A stretch of DNA of 64,000 nt from Escherichia whittamii (GTDB lineage: Bacteria; Pseudomonadota; Gammaproteobacteria; Enterobacterales; Enterobacteriaceae), in assembly GCF_014836715.1 (NCBI RefSeq), contig NZ_JACSQI010000010.1, positions 62,001 through 126,000 of the forward strand, in the 5' to 3' direction. The position numbers and the translations under genes were made by a program. The notes beneath the pieces are model-generated. The model was not told the DNA's origin. It was given only the letters and a program-made list of their open reading frames with translations, and did no database searches. Shown here in pieces: positions 29,701-40,574 of the stretch; the stretch's first letter is position 1; each line of letters starts with the position of its first letter.

Positions 29701-32700
29701 TCGCTGGTGGCTAACAATACGGATCCCATTTATGTCAGTTGCCTGGCAACGGCGAACGCCCCGGCAAGCCAGATTACGCTGGAAGTCGTCAACCAGGCGC
29801 AGTGGAATGGCACATTGAAGGCTGCGAAGCTGAAAAAAGGCGAAACCTTACAGGTTAAGGTTACGGTAAAAGATGCGGCAGGCAATCCGATGCCGGATAT
29901 GCCATTTACCTTTAACCGTGGTGATGGCTATACCCGTAATCCCGTTGAAAAACATATTGCAGGCAGCGATGACGGTATTGTTGCCCCGGTGGTGGTAGAT
30001 GGCGAGTCGCTGAACGATACGGCAACTGTCCACGCCGCTATAACTGGCAGCGACGGCACGAAAATTCTTAATATCACTCGCCCGGATGCGCACGGCACCA
30101 AAACGGCCATTACCGTCGGGCTTTATTCCGATCCGACGATCAAGGCGACCATGGACACCATTTTCACCGTGGTCACCAGCCCGGATACCGGCAAAGCGAA
30201 AATGTGGGGCCATATGCCGGAAACGCTGTCGGCAGGCGGGCTGACGTTTAAACGCCCGATTCTGTTTACAGAACTAACCGGCAGCCCAGGCAATAAACGC
30301 AAAGGCCCGGAAGAGGATAATGAGATTTGGGCGTTGTTTACGGAGGCTCAGGCGGCCAAGGTCAATAATGGTGGCTGTGGCGCGGATTACATTCCGACGC
30401 AGGACGCACTGATCTCGCTCTCTGGCGGTTGGGGGGGCCATGCGGTTGATGGCTGGCCTGTTCTGAGAAATTACGATTCCAGCACGCCGGATCAGGCCAG
30501 TACTGGCGATCGTAAATATAAAAGCGTGAAGCTGAGTGATGGCACCAGTGGCAGCCTGGCAACCGCTGATTTTGGCTATCTGACCTGCCAGACCACGGCG
30601 AATCCTGTGGTGAAAACGATTGAACTTAGCTCTGCTCAGACCGCGAAATATGATGGAATTGACGCGGTAAAAGTCAGAACTAACTACAGTGTTTTCGGGG
30701 ATCAGTTAACCATGACGGTGACAACTCGTGATGCACAGGGGAACCCGCTGGGTTATGCACCGTTTACCTTAATTCATGGTACTACCGTGCCCCGCACGAT
30801 GAATTCGATAACTATCGATAATTATTCACGACTGATATACGTTCAGGACAGTTATAATAATGCATCTACCTATCTTGATGATGGTAGACGTTACTACAGT
30901 ATGACAGGGGCTGACGGTACATTAACCTTTACGATGCATCAGCCCAATCAAGGCATGGGAACGCGCATTCCGTTGACGGCGCAACTGGATAGCGGAGCGA
31001 CATCGAATGTTCTAAGCGCGATTTTCACCACCATTACCAGCCCGGATACGCCGAAAGCGAACTTCTGGGGATACATGCCGGAAACCCTGTCCGCCCAAAA
31101 TGGTAAGGTTTTCAATCGCCCATTGTTGAAAAAAGAGGCAGGATCTTCGGCCTCGTTAACCATTAATAACGAAGACTGGCAGCAGGTCACCATTACTCAG
31201 GCGCAGGATGGTACACAGGGGGGCTGTAAAGATGCATTGCCGCTGATGAACGATCTGCAATCACTGTATCAAGCGTATCCTTCCGGGACGCTGGAGTCCG
31301 CGCAGGGCTGGCCGCTGGATGCGACAAGACCGTTCTTCTGGTCGCGTAATGTGGCTTCAGGGAGTGATGTCACATCGCCAAACTGGCAATATATGAATCT
31401 CCAGACCGGAACCTCAGGGCAAACAAGCGCTACATCGGTGGCCTATTCCCAGGTGTGCCTTGCGAACGCTGAGCCGATTGGCAATATCGCCCTTACCTCT
31501 GCGCCAGCAAACTGGAACAGCACGTTGTCTGCGGGCAAAGTGAAGAAAGGGGACGCACTGCCGGTCACCGTGACGGTCACTCGCCCTGACGGCTCGCCGG
31601 CGGCGTATGAGTCGGTGAGTATCCAGCGCGGCGTCAGTATGCTGCGAGCTAACGACACTGTCGACGGCTCAGTTTCGTCTGACAATCTCACGGTGAATGC
31701 CTTCAATCCAGCGCAAACATTCTCAAGTGCGGTTTTAACCGGGCAGAATAATCAAAATTATCTGTTTATCCAGACCGATGCACAGGGACAGGTGACGTTT
31801 AACCTGCGCCAGGATGACACCACCGGGTTGAGAACACCAATGAGCGCCACAGCATTTGGTAGCAGCGCCAGACTAAACGCGCCGATGGATGCTATTTTCA
31901 CGGTGATTACCAGCCCTGACAGCGATAAAGCCAATATGTGGGGTCATATGCCGGAGACGGCGACGGCGGCAGACGGTACGGTATTTGTGCGCCCGAAACT
32001 GAAGGCAGAATTACCGAATCCAATAACCGGGGCCAATAGCAAGGTGGTCGCTAGCGAAACCTGGCTTGTGCCAACTCCGGATGAGAGGGAGGATAGCGGT
32101 ACTCGGGAATGTGAGGTCGCGCGGTACCCTTCAGCGGATGAGTTACGTTCTCTGAATGCTCGCTACCCTAACGGCACGATACAATCTGCAATCGGTTGGC
32201 CAGTTGTCGCAGCAGAGGATTATGGCTGGTGGACATCAGATCCAACCTGTAATACCACCGCACATGCTCGCGTGTGCCAGACGGTGAACTTGTACACCGG
32301 GGCTGTGGATACAACAAAGAGCCGTTCGCATCAGGCTTGTCTGTTGAATCCGCATAGTACCGTCTCTGCCGTGACGTTGACTTCGACGGCATTTGATAGC
32401 AGTACACAGGCGGCGAAGGTGAAAAAAGGCGAATCCATGCCAGTGACCGTCACGGTCAAAGACAGCGCCGGGAAACCGGTGCCGAACGTGGCCTTTACCC
32501 TGAAACGCGGTGATGCGGAACCGCGCAACTCTGGGGCGACTTTGTATGGCGACGTGGCGGCGATGGATGACCTGACCGTTCAGCCGCCCACTGGTGCTAC
32601 GGTCATGTTATCCGACAGCGGTAATACAATACAGGGAACCACCGGCGCTGACGGTACGGCGACGTTTACTGTAAAACAGGACAATACGCCGGGCTATAAA

Positions 32701-33189
32701 ACGCCGCTGACGGTGACGTTGAACGATAACGTCAGCATCACCGCGACGATGGACGCTATTTTCACCGTGGCGACTAGTCCGAATGTAACGAGCGCCTACT
32801 TCTGGGGGCATATGAGCGATACCGCGACGGTAAATGGTAAGACATTACATCGCCCGTTGTTGAAATCAGAGATACCTTCGAACAGTACCGCAGCCGCCGC
32901 GCCGAACGTCAACAACGAAACCTGGGCGTTGGCGCATACTGTTGATGCGACAAAATGGGATCTTGCAGATCAGTGCGGACATTTGAGTAATGCGCCGGAA
33001 TACGATGATTTACAGGCGCTTCACACCAGCTTTAGCTCGTTGGGCTGGCCCTCGTCTCCCAGCTTCCCTTACTTATCGCAAAGTCGAGGAGGCGGTAATT
33101 TTTACTGCGGTATGATTGAAGCGACCGGTGCGCAGAATTGTGGTATTTCCCCCGCTAGCACGGCAGGATTTGCTACATGTTTCCCGTAA
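26764..33189 (+). CDS. Giant exported repeat protein, RatA/RatB-like
   Basis: Exported protein of 2141 residues: signal peptide to about residue 25 ([16 protein letters not shown]), module [19 protein letters not shown] like SinI, an N-terminal domain to about 198, then seven tandem repeats of 268-291 residues. Each repeat has an Ig-like part (AKVGE...VTVKD..GNP...FT..RGD...R; GTTDA.G.ATV) and a second part with TSPD..AxMWGHM (Met or Phe at 331, 599, 870, 1147, 1434, 1725, 2013), F.RP.L..E, E.W, a Cys, L..L, GWP and a closing Cys. There is no barrel, anchor or cell-wall motif. It matches the Rat proteins of the Salmonella CS54 island in design; which Rat is uncertain. Its stop is 4 bp from the convergent xseA stop. 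Confidence 0.82.
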   Translation: MGGKLKRVKMVMAFLMLTLATPAVAALKGGQWQHVDVSTDAINGTPPIADSASVPVYQGSIQLDPSKEHDVAFSSTPGNFSVDATATSMLLINQHDTEGDLFANPPLLRWENQTLPAVSLVWAEAATPDAPLSPQPRPDRSFCAQNLAGHKLVVIPQFDPKETLPTLDLFTLTGIPNRGSVLLSEQQVTLNIAPAQGDLVTVAAAGYDDTLKASRAKVGETITLTVTTKDCQGNPAGNIPFTIKRGDAINRQTMVNNTGPVKLDSTELTTTATEYRGTTDANGSATVQVTQSNGPGVKTPLIVGLPGISQTSETAVIFTVLTSPDVPQANMWGHMPNTLKAQQYTFTRPKLAAEVSNEDGTVDDHNETWSTFIWSGADNHCDILPGMRQFGALATVIPTTIQNVAGWPIANNYYWSSLAGTTGQHHAADVSNRSEAQKPDDTRFIVSCVDKEAPDVEPELILTSDDYDDTLQAVRVAVGDETNMRLTITDKKNNNQPLAYYYFSLHLDDGVNRKGESNAAWEANPVQIDTGGDLQKVDAHNYEGMTDVNGQATLTLRQPGGVGVKTHLTAQMRSNFTASDTKDVIFAVITSPDVPQARMWGYMGNGIIEKGNLFKRPRLADETTNELGSIRENNEDWALFDQNTSMQAECGVGHIPSQRSLTALFNGHPGNAIGTEYGWPTVKQDYLTAAEQVDSHSSVDLGNGDIDSYSGFKQNYLTCSANELIAQVVVDTDKDTTPDSRIAKAKVGEKITMTVHTVNAQNGAPVPFTAFTITKDMGLSRAGKTTDFTDPTSGALTMNGVQYGTSQPSTVYSGTTDAQGAATVVIEQPQGVGLRTPLNITPTNSVLPNTVNYSVVFTTVTSPDVTGARMWGHMDDTIKVDSLIFERPKLAAEVNEKNFITENNEDWARVAQEDIANTDFGGCGVNKVPLKTQLTSLYDANNNNAIQTVHGWPTQREEYWTSTPADKTPVLYSQWLNNGSLVANNTDPIYVSCLATANAPASQITLEVVNQAQWNGTLKAAKLKKGETLQVKVTVKDAAGNPMPDMPFTFNRGDGYTRNPVEKHIAGSDDGIVAPVVVDGESLNDTATVHAAITGSDGTKILNITRPDAHGTKTAITVGLYSDPTIKATMDTIFTVVTSPDTGKAKMWGHMPETLSAGGLTFKRPILFTELTGSPGNKRKGPEEDNEIWALFTEAQAAKVNNGGCGADYIPTQDALISLSGGWGGHAVDGWPVLRNYDSSTPDQASTGDRKYKSVKLSDGTSGSLATADFGYLTCQTTANPVVKTIELSSAQTAKYDGIDAVKVRTNYSVFGDQLTMTVTTRDAQGNPLGYAPFTLIHGTTVPRTMNSITIDNYSRLIYVQDSYNNASTYLDDGRRYYSMTGADGTLTFTMHQPNQGMGTRIPLTAQLDSGATSNVLSAIFTTITSPDTPKANFWGYMPETLSAQNGKVFNRPLLKKEAGSSASLTINNEDWQQVTITQAQDGTQGGCKDALPLMNDLQSLYQAYPSGTLESAQGWPLDATRPFFWSRNVASGSDVTSPNWQYMNLQTGTSGQTSATSVAYSQVCLANAEPIGNIALTSAPANWNSTLSAGKVKKGDALPVTVTVTRPDGSPAAYESVSIQRGVSMLRANDTVDGSVSSDNLTVNAFNPAQTFSSAVLTGQNNQNYLFIQTDAQGQVTFNLRQDDTTGLRTPMSATAFGSSARLNAPMDAIFTVITSPDSDKANMWGHMPETATAADGTVFVRPKLKAELPNPITGANSKVVASETWLVPTPDEREDSGTRECEVARYPSADELRSLNARYPNGTIQSAIGWPVVAAEDYGWWTSDPTCNTTAHARVCQTVNLYTGAVDTTKSRSHQACLLNPHSTVSAVTLTSTAFDSSTQAAKVKKGESMPVTVTVKDSAGKPVPNVAFTLKRGDAEPRNSGATLYGDVAAMDDLTVQPPTGATVMLSDSGNTIQGTTGADGTATFTVKQDNTPGYKTPLTVTLNDNVSITATMDAIFTVATSPNVTSAYFWGHMSDTATVNGKTLHRPLLKSEIPSNSTAAAAPNVNNETWALAHTVDATKWDLADQCGHLSNAPEYDDLQALHTSFSSLGWPSSPSFPYLSQSRGGGNFYCGMIEATGAQNCGISPASTAGFATCFP

Positions 33190-33193
33190 TACC

Positions 33194-34585
<1,392 letters not shown>

Positions 34586-34644
34586 TTATTCAATCGATAG
34601 TAACGTGCTGACCGGGGATCGCAAGTATTATTTGCAAAAAGGGG

Positions 34645-34673
34645 TAGATGCAATCGGTTACGCTCTGTATAAT
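34645..34673 (+). promoter_or_regulatory. guaB promoter with PurR-like box
   Basis: A perfect -10 TATAAT (34668-34673) is followed by the guaB start 44 bases later. ATGCAATCGGTTACGC (34648-34663) between the -35 region and the -10 resembles the PurR operator consensus (ACGCAAACGTTTNCNT) and matches the known purine control of guaBA. Confidence 0.7.
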
Positions 34674-34716
34674 GCCGCGGCAATATTTATTAACCACTCT
34701 GGTCGAGATATTGCCC

Positions 34717-36183
34717 ATGCTACGTATCGCTAAAGAAGCTCTGACGTTTGACGACGTTCTCCTCGTTCCTGCTCATTCTACCGTTCTGCCGAATACTGCT
34801 GACCTCAGCACTCAGCTGACGAAAACTATTCGTCTGAATATTCCTATGCTTTCCGCAGCAATGGATACCGTAACGGAAGCGCGCCTGGCTATTGCTCTGG
34901 CTCAGGAAGGCGGTATCGGCTTTATCCACAAAAACATGTCTATTGAGCGCCAGGCTGAAGAAGTTCGCCGTGTGAAAAAACACGAATCTGGCGTGGTAAC
35001 CGATCCGCAGACCGTACTGCCGACAACCACCCTGCGTGAAGTGAAAGAGCTGACCGAGCGTAACGGTTTTGCTGGCTACCCGGTTGTTACCGAAGAAAAC
35101 GAACTGGTCGGCATCATTACCGGTCGTGACGTGCGTTTTGTGACCGACCTGAGCCAGCCGGTTAGTGTTTACATGACGCCGAAAGAGCGTCTGGTAACTG
35201 TGCGTGAAGGCGAAGCCCGTGAAGTTGTGCTGGCAAAAATGCACGAAAAACGCGTTGAAAAGGCGCTGGTTGTTGATGATGAATTCCACCTGATCGGCAT
35301 GATCACCGTGAAAGACTTCCAGAAAGCGGAACGTAAACCGAACGCCTGTAAAGATGAACAAGGTCGCCTGCGTGTTGGTGCGGCCGTTGGCGCGGGTGCG
35401 GGTAACGAAGAGCGTGTTGATGCGCTGGTTGCCGCAGGTGTTGACGTTCTGCTGATCGACTCCTCGCACGGTCATTCTGAAGGCGTTCTGCAACGTATCC
35501 GTGAAACTCGTGCCAAATATCCGGATCTGCAAATCATCGGCGGCAACGTTGCAACAGCTGCAGGCGCACGCGCCCTGGCAGAAGCTGGTTGCAGCGCGGT
35601 TAAAGTGGGTATCGGCCCAGGCTCCATCTGTACTACCCGTATCGTTACTGGTGTAGGTGTTCCGCAGATCACCGCTGTTGCTGACGCAGTTGAAGCGCTG
35701 GAAGGCACTGGTATTCCGGTTATCGCTGATGGTGGTATTCGCTTCTCTGGCGATATCGCCAAAGCTATCGCCGCTGGCGCAAGCGCGGTGATGGTAGGTT
35801 CCATGCTGGCAGGTACTGAAGAATCTCCGGGTGAAATCGAACTCTACCAGGGCCGTTCTTACAAATCTTACCGTGGGATGGGCTCTCTGGGCGCGATGTC
35901 CAAAGGTTCTTCTGACCGTTACTTCCAGAGCGACAACGCTGCCGACAAACTGGTGCCAGAAGGTATCGAAGGCCGCGTAGCCTACAAAGGTCGCCTGAAA
36001 GAGATCATTCACCAGCAGATGGGTGGCCTGCGCTCCTGTATGGGGCTGACCGGCTGTGCTACTATCGACGAACTGCGTACTAAAGCGGAGTTTGTACGTA
36101 TCAGCGGTGCGGGTATTCAGGAAAGCCACGTTCATGACGTGACCATCACCAAAGAGTCCCCGAACTACCGTCTGGGCTCCTGA
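34717..36183 (+). CDS. guaB: IMP dehydrogenase
   Basis: Oxidises IMP to XMP with NAD+, the first committed step of GMP synthesis. In 488 residues: TIM-barrel split by a CBS pair (about 95-200, [34 protein letters not shown]), the catalytic loop [11 protein letters not shown] with the active Cys, and flap [27 protein letters not shown] at 34717 is the proper start; the frame is open 23 codons further upstream into the promoter. It forms the guaBA operon, and a hairpin (36191-36211) separates the two genes. Confidence 0.97.
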   Translation: MLRIAKEALTFDDVLLVPAHSTVLPNTADLSTQLTKTIRLNIPMLSAAMDTVTEARLAIALAQEGGIGFIHKNMSIERQAEEVRRVKKHESGVVTDPQTVLPTTTLREVKELTERNGFAGYPVVTEENELVGIITGRDVRFVTDLSQPVSVYMTPKERLVTVREGEAREVVLAKMHEKRVEKALVVDDEFHLIGMITVKDFQKAERKPNACKDEQGRLRVGAAVGAGAGNEERVDALVAAGVDVLLIDSSHGHSEGVLQRIRETRAKYPDLQIIGGNVATAAGARALAEAGCSAVKVGIGPGSICTTRIVTGVGVPQITAVADAVEALEGTGIPVIADGGIRFSGDIAKAIAAGASAVMVGSMLAGTEESPGEIELYQGRSYKSYRGMGSLGAMSKGSSDRYFQSDNAADKLVPEGIEGRVAYKGRLKEIIHQQMGGLRSCMGLTGCATIDELRTKAEFVRISGAGIQESHVHDVTITKESPNYRLGS

Positions 36184-36190
36184 TTTTCTT

Positions 36191-36211
36191 CGCCCGACTT
36201 CATGTCGGGCG
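36191..36211 (+). other. Hairpin between guaB and guaA
   Basis: Perfect 8-bp stem CGCCCGAC / GTCGGGCG with loop TTCAT in the 68-bp guaB-guaA gap, followed by ATTTATATT. It could cause partial termination or stabilise the guaB message. Confidence 0.6.
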
Positions 36212-36251
36212 ATTTATATTATCTGTTTCACTTGCCTCGGAATAAGCGTCA

Positions 36252-37829
36252 ATGACGGAAAACATTCATAAGCATCGCATCCTCATTCTGGACTTCGGTT
36301 CTCAGTACACTCAACTGGTTGCGCGCCGCGTGCGTGAGTTGGGCGTCTACTGTGAACTGTGGGCGTGGGATGTGACAGAAGCACAAATTCGTGACTTCAA
36401 TCCAAGCGGCATTATTCTTTCCGGTGGCCCGGAAAGCACCACCGAAGAAAACAGCCCGCGCGCGCCGCAATATGTCTTTGAAGCAGGCGTACCGGTATTC
36501 GGCGTTTGCTATGGTATGCAGACCATGGCGATGCAGTTGGGCGGTCACGTTGAAGCCTCTAACGAACGTGAATTTGGCTACGCGCAGGTTGAAGTCGTTA
36601 ACGACAGCGCACTGGTTCGCGGTATCGAAGATGCTCTGACCGCAGACGGTAAACCGCTGCTGGATGTCTGGATGAGCCACGGCGATAAAGTTACCGCTAT
36701 CCCCTCCGACTTCATCACCGTTGCCAGCACCGAAAACTGCCCGTTTGCCATTATGGCCAACGAAGAAAAACGTTTTTACGGCGTACAGTTCCATCCGGAA
36801 GTGACTCACACTCGCCAGGGTATGCGCATGCTGGAGCGTTTTGTACTGGATATCTGCCAGTGTGAAGCCCTGTGGACGCCGGCAAAAATTATCGACGACG
36901 CCGTAGCCCGCATTCGCGAGCAGGTGGGCGACGATAAAGTGATCCTCGGCCTCTCTGGTGGCGTGGATTCCTCCGTGACCGCTATGCTGCTGCACCGCGC
37001 TATCGGCAAAAACCTGACCTGCGTATTCGTGGACAACGGCCTGCTGCGTCTCAACGAAGCAGAGCAGGTTCTGGATATGTTTGGCGATCACTTTGGCCTG
37101 AACATTGTTCACGTTCCGGCAGAAGAGCGCTTCCTGTCAGCACTGGCTGGTGAAAACGATCCGGAAGCAAAACGTAAAATCATCGGTCGCGTTTTCGTTG
37201 AAGTATTCGATGAAGAAGCGCTGAAACTGGAAGATGTGAAGTGGCTGGCACAGGGGACTATCTACCCTGACGTTATCGAATCTGCCGCTTCTGCAACGGG
37301 TAAAGCACACGTAATCAAATCTCACCACAACGTTGGCGGCCTGCCGAAAGAGATGAAGATGGGCCTGGTTGAACCGCTGAAAGAGCTGTTCAAAGACGAA
37401 GTGCGTAAGATTGGTCTGGAGCTGGGTCTGCCATACGACATGCTCTACCGTCACCCGTTCCCGGGACCGGGCCTCGGCGTTCGTGTACTGGGCGAAGTGA
37501 AGAAAGAGTACTGTGACCTGCTGCGCCGTGCTGATGCCATCTTTATTGAAGAACTGCGTAAAGCGGACCTGTACGACAAAGTCAGCCAGGCGTTCACCGT
37601 GTTCCTGCCGGTACGTTCTGTTGGCGTAATGGGCGATGGTCGTAAATATGACTGGGTTGTCTCTCTGCGTGCTGTCGAAACCATCGACTTCATGACCGCA
37701 CACTGGGCGCATCTGCCGTACGACTTCCTCGGCCGCGTTTCCAACCGTATTATCAATGAAGTGAACGGTATTTCCCGCGTGGTGTATGACATCAGCGGCA
37801 AACCGCCAGCTACCATTGAGTGGGAATGA
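36252..37829 (+). CDS. guaA: GMP synthase (glutamine-hydrolysing)
   Basis: Amidates XMP to GMP using glutamine and ATP. In 525 residues: a class I glutamine amidotransferase domain with nucleophile in [10 protein letters not shown] and the partner His/Glu in FHPEVTH, an N-type ATP pyrophosphatase with P-loop [10 protein letters not shown] (about 230), and a C-terminal dimer domain ending [28 protein letters not shown]. The 3' end of guaA is a known integration target for genomic islands; the gene is intact here. Confidence 0.97.
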   Translation: MTENIHKHRILILDFGSQYTQLVARRVRELGVYCELWAWDVTEAQIRDFNPSGIILSGGPESTTEENSPRAPQYVFEAGVPVFGVCYGMQTMAMQLGGHVEASNEREFGYAQVEVVNDSALVRGIEDALTADGKPLLDVWMSHGDKVTAIPSDFITVASTENCPFAIMANEEKRFYGVQFHPEVTHTRQGMRMLERFVLDICQCEALWTPAKIIDDAVARIREQVGDDKVILGLSGGVDSSVTAMLLHRAIGKNLTCVFVDNGLLRLNEAEQVLDMFGDHFGLNIVHVPAEERFLSALAGENDPEAKRKIIGRVFVEVFDEEALKLEDVKWLAQGTIYPDVIESAASATGKAHVIKSHHNVGGLPKEMKMGLVEPLKELFKDEVRKIGLELGLPYDMLYRHPFPGPGLGVRVLGEVKKEYCDLLRRADAIFIEELRKADLYDKVSQAFTVFLPVRSVGVMGDGRKYDWVVSLRAVETIDFMTAHWAHLPYDFLGRVSNRIINEVNGISRVVYDISGKPPATIEWE

Positions 37830-37917
37830 TTTCCCTATAATTGATTAATGATCATGGCACAAGGATAAGTGCCATTATTAAATATTCTTCACATCTGAAT
37901 TAAGATACTACTCTGGC

Positions 37918-38544
37918 TTAATACATCCATTTTTCCACCAACGCATCACCTAATTTCTCGCGTAACATTTCTTCATTATCTTCCTCACCATGCACTGTGA
38001 GTAGACATTTAAACATGACCAGGTCGAGATACTGACCAACATCACTGAACATTTGTGTCAGCATCGGCGGACAGTCGTGATCAAAATACCAGACTTCGCC
38101 TGTTACCCGGTGAAAACACCACAAATTTCCATTCCCCAAATAGTCGCCAAAAGCGATAAGTTGATCGACAAGATTCCTCAGTCCATTACTATCAGGTAGC
38201 TCTTCCAGAAGATCTGTGATCCCAGGGTACGCGTCGGTTAATGGTTCAATTGCCGCGTAAGGTGCAGGTTGCACACTGCAAAGCGTTTCCGCCAGATTAA
38301 GGGTGCCAATGTGTTCATGATACGAGCGAAGTAATGGAGGAATTGTACAACCCAACCTTTGTTCAAGTGCTTCAATTTCACTGGCGGGAACAGGGGAAAT
38401 GGGCGAGCGTCGGTTCCACTCTTCACTCCAGGCAAGGACACAGGTGCGCCACCAGTCTACACGTGCGTTAAGATCAACAAATTCGGGCCAAACCAGAGGA
38501 GGTATATCATTGTCGAGTTTTGGCGTTTTGGCATTTGTATCCAT
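37918..38544 (-). CDS. SMI1/KNR4 (SUKH)-type protein, possible orphan immunity protein
   Basis: A 208-residue soluble protein. The pattern I-E-x-L-E-x-x-L-G-x-x-(I/L)-P-x-x-L-R-x-x-x-x-x-x-G (EIEALEQRLGCTIPPLLRSY, residues about 54-80) and later FGDYLGNGNLWCFH and VWYFDHDCPP are typical of the SMI1/KNR4 (SUKH) superfamily, many of whose bacterial members neutralise contact-dependent toxins. The start at 38544 is preceded by AGGATA; the frame is open 26 codons further upstream. No toxin, Rhs, Cdi or VgrG gene is nearby. It lies between guaA and yfgI, where I recall K-12 has no such gene. The function is inferred from the family only. Confidence 0.72.
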   Translation of the reverse strand: MDTNAKTPKLDNDIPPLVWPEFVDLNARVDWWRTCVLAWSEEWNRRSPISPVPASEIEALEQRLGCTIPPLLRSYHEHIGTLNLAETLCSVQPAPYAAIEPLTDAYPGITDLLEELPDSNGLRNLVDQLIAFGDYLGNGNLWCFHRVTGEVWYFDHDCPPMLTQMFSDVGQYLDLVMFKCLLTVHGEEDNEEMLREKLGDALVEKWMY

Positions 38545-38645
38545 GTCATATCCTGTTCTAAATGAAGGAGAGTTAGAAACGTATATTGCAATATAAGAAA
38601 GCCTATAATCCTCACGGATCATAGGCTTGAAGTTACTGACATCGC

Positions 38646-39185
38646 TTAGTTAAACCAGCTGTCCGATTTATTCTCTTCTGCTTTACCCACGCTTTTCATC
38701 AAATCGCGACCACCTTCTGTCACATTTCTGTTAGCGTCAGCTTCAGATTGCACGACATCCGTTTGCGCGGCTTTGTGCTTCAGCTCCTGATCGATAAATT
38801 CGTTCTCGCGCTTAACGCGGGCTTCTTCTTTCGCCAGCGCCAGTTTTTGTTTCTGAATCTCTAAGCTGCGCAACTCATCTTCATAACTTTGATCGCGTTT
38901 TTTGTCCGCAGTGGCTTCGGCGTCCAGTTTATCCTGACGAGCTTTCTTATTCGCCGCTGCCGTTGCCGCTCTTTTGTTAGCGGCTGCCTGAGCGTTTGCG
39001 CGACGCTGTTTCTCTTGCTGAATTTCCCTGTTGCGCTCCGCGACCCATTCGTCATGCTGCTTTTGCTCTTCATTTTTACCTTGCTGTTCAGCTTCTGCGA
39101 CAGCTGAAAGTTGATCCTGTAATGAAGAGGCGAAAGCCGAGCTACTAACAGCGGCTAAAATGGCGCAAAGAAAAACTTTCTTCAT
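38646..39185 (-). CDS. yfgI: YfgI, periplasmic coiled-coil protein
   Basis: A 179-residue protein with signal peptide MKKVFLCAILAAVSSSAFA (about 1-19), then an almost uninterrupted charged helix rich in Ala, Gln, Glu and Lys (about 25-160), expected to form a coiled coil, and a short polar end SDSWFN. Reported, as I recall, to influence nalidixic acid sensitivity; the mechanism is unclear. It sits 15 bp downstream of yfgH with the same direction, a likely operon. Confidence 0.9.
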   Translation of the reverse strand: MKKVFLCAILAAVSSSAFASSLQDQLSAVAEAEQQGKNEEQKQHDEWVAERNREIQQEKQRRANAQAAANKRAATAAANKKARQDKLDAEATADKKRDQSYEDELRSLEIQKQKLALAKEEARVKRENEFIDQELKHKAAQTDVVQSEADANRNVTEGGRDLMKSVGKAEENKSDSWFN

Positions 39186-39200
39186 GAGTCCTCCTGATAG

Positions 39201-39719
39201 TTAGCTCTTTTCAGGACATTTGGTATTTGGCTGAATACGCGTTTCGTTATACGTCGTGGTAATAACAACGGCTAAACCCGTCGTAAACTGGCATTCTTTA
39301 CCTACCTGGGTGGAGGTATACACTTTGGTGCCTTCCTTATAAGTTAAAGAAACACCTTCCACTAAGGTTTTATCATTCACCATAGAACCCGCTGCCGCAC
39401 CTACAGCTCCGCCGCCAACTGCGCCTGCCGTCGTTCCGGAATTACTGCCAGACCCGACATTGTGGCCGATAACACCGCCAGCGACTGCGCCAATAAGCGC
39501 ACCGAAAGCTTGTGCGTTCCGTTTATTTTGGGAGTTGTCTACGGCAACTTTTGCGGGAAGAATGGAAATAATATTAACGGTTTTAGTTTCTTGCTTGGTA
39601 TTCAGTTGATCGGTTTGATAAACATCGGCGGCATGATCGTCAGCATTTGACTGGCATCCTGCCAGGGTGAATGACGCTAACATTGCCATAGGCAGAAGAC
39701 ATTTTTTAAATTTCATCAC
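39201..39719 (-). CDS. yfgH: YfgH, glycine-zipper outer-membrane lipoprotein
   Basis: A 172-residue lipoprotein: signal MMKFKKCLLPMAMLASFTLAGC with lipid Cys at 22 and Gln at +2 (outer-membrane sorting), a variable Asn/Asp/Gln-rich stretch, a glycine zipper (about 78-115, FGALIGAVAGGVIGHNVGSG, then GAVGGGAVGAAAG) and a beta-rich end with one Cys pair. It is related to the Rick_17kDa/SlyB type of surface lipoproteins. Translation may begin at the second Met (39716). Confidence 0.9.
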   Translation of the reverse strand: MMKFKKCLLPMAMLASFTLAGCQSNADDHAADVYQTDQLNTKQETKTVNIISILPAKVAVDNSQNKRNAQAFGALIGAVAGGVIGHNVGSGSNSGTTAGAVGGGAVGAAAGSMVNDKTLVEGVSLTYKEGTKVYTSTQVGKECQFTTGLAVVITTTYNETRIQPNTKCPEKS

Positions 39720-40031
39720 TATTCCTTGTTATAGACTTTACGAAAAACAAGATATTTAAGATCATCGAAAGAGGAAAGTAAATGTATAGACTATGGAGGA
39801 ATAGATTAAATTTATTTAAATTCATCAAACAAATAAATGCGCACAAACGCATAATACAAACAGATATATTATATCTAATATATATTGCGTCTTATTGCAG
39901 AATGATTCGAAATCAGGACAAAGAGGTAAAAATTTAGATAAATAAATGCCTGCCGCTTTGATAACAACAAAGAGCAACCGTATCTGACAGCATTGAGTCG
40001 TCTTGTTCAGTAAAGGTGACGAAGGTAATCG
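39720..40031. other. AT-rich gap between yfgH and yfgG
   Basis: 312 bp without a credible gene. It should hold the yfgH promoter and the 3' end of yfgG. It is rich in A/T runs. I see no convincing terminator or repeat. Confidence 0.4.
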
Positions 40032-40223
40032 CTAACGTTGTACCGAGGATTCGATAGAGAGTGTGGATTGCTGAGCTTCTTTTTTGCTCTGATGATGCTG
40101 CCAGGCGCCAACGGAAGAGTAGATAAAGCGGCCAAAGAAGAAGAGAAAGCTGATAAGCAGTACGATACGGGTCATGCGACTGTTAAATCGGTGTCGTTTT
40201 CGCATACTGGTTGCCTGACTCAC
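40032..40223 (-). CDS. yfgG: YfgG, small single-pass membrane protein
   Basis: A 63-residue protein: basic N-terminus (MRKRHRFNSRMTR), one hydrophobic segment (about 20-38, IVLLISFLFFFGRFIYSS), and a polar end with KKEAQQS. The positive N-terminus suggests N-in. E. coli YfgG has been tied to nickel/cobalt stress tolerance, as I recall; nothing in the sequence shows the mechanism. Confidence 0.85.
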   Translation of the reverse strand: MSQATSMRKRHRFNSRMTRIVLLISFLFFFGRFIYSSVGAWQHHQSKKEAQQSTLSIESSVQR

Positions 40224-40574
40224 AAAAGGTTCCTTGAAGTATGTCCCACACTGTGGACGGTACTTACATTAAGGCACACCAGGACAAAATGGTCAATTCT
40301 TCGTTATGTAAAAAAGCGTCAGCTGATACATATTTTAATGTTATGAAAGTTGATTTAATTATTTACAGTGATGATGTAATAATGATGAACCAACATGATA
40401 AACGTAATAATTCATTAATCAGGGTTATTTTGTTTGATATATATCAATTGGAACTTTCATATGACACTTAGAATCAATGCTCTCTATAGTGATGAATAAT
40501 CATCATACGAAGTCAGGTGGGATGCCTGTCTGAATACACCCCCTTCAGGATGTGGGGGATTCTGCTGAGCATCT
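40224..40574. other. Gap between yfgG and pdeA
   Basis: 351 bp with the divergent start regions of yfgG and pdeA. A weak hairpin CCCCC ... GGGGG (40539-40558) lies just before the pdeA ribosome site. A 76-codon frame at 40241-40471 has no ribosome site or recognisable similarity and I do not call it. Confidence 0.4.

Noticed and set aside
27350..33189. CRISPR or DNA-level tandem repeat
   Set aside because: The regular spacing is due to protein repeats of about 0.8-0.87 kb with diverged DNA, not short identical repeats with spacers.
34720..36135. 471-codon open frame antisense to guaB
   Set aside because: It mirrors guaB almost codon for codon, with no ribosome site, no recognisable domain and a composition expected from strong codon bias on the other strand.
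36249..37112. 287-codon open frame antisense to guaA
   Set aside because: Same reason: a shadow of a highly expressed gene with no independent features.
37800..38645. Island attachment site duplication at the guaA 3' end
   Set aside because: I looked for a second copy of the GAGTGGGAATGA end of guaA downstream and found none, and no integrase gene is present.
40241..40471. 76-codon frame in the yfgG-pdeA gap
   Set aside because: No ribosome site, no recognisable similarity, and AT-rich intergenic composition.
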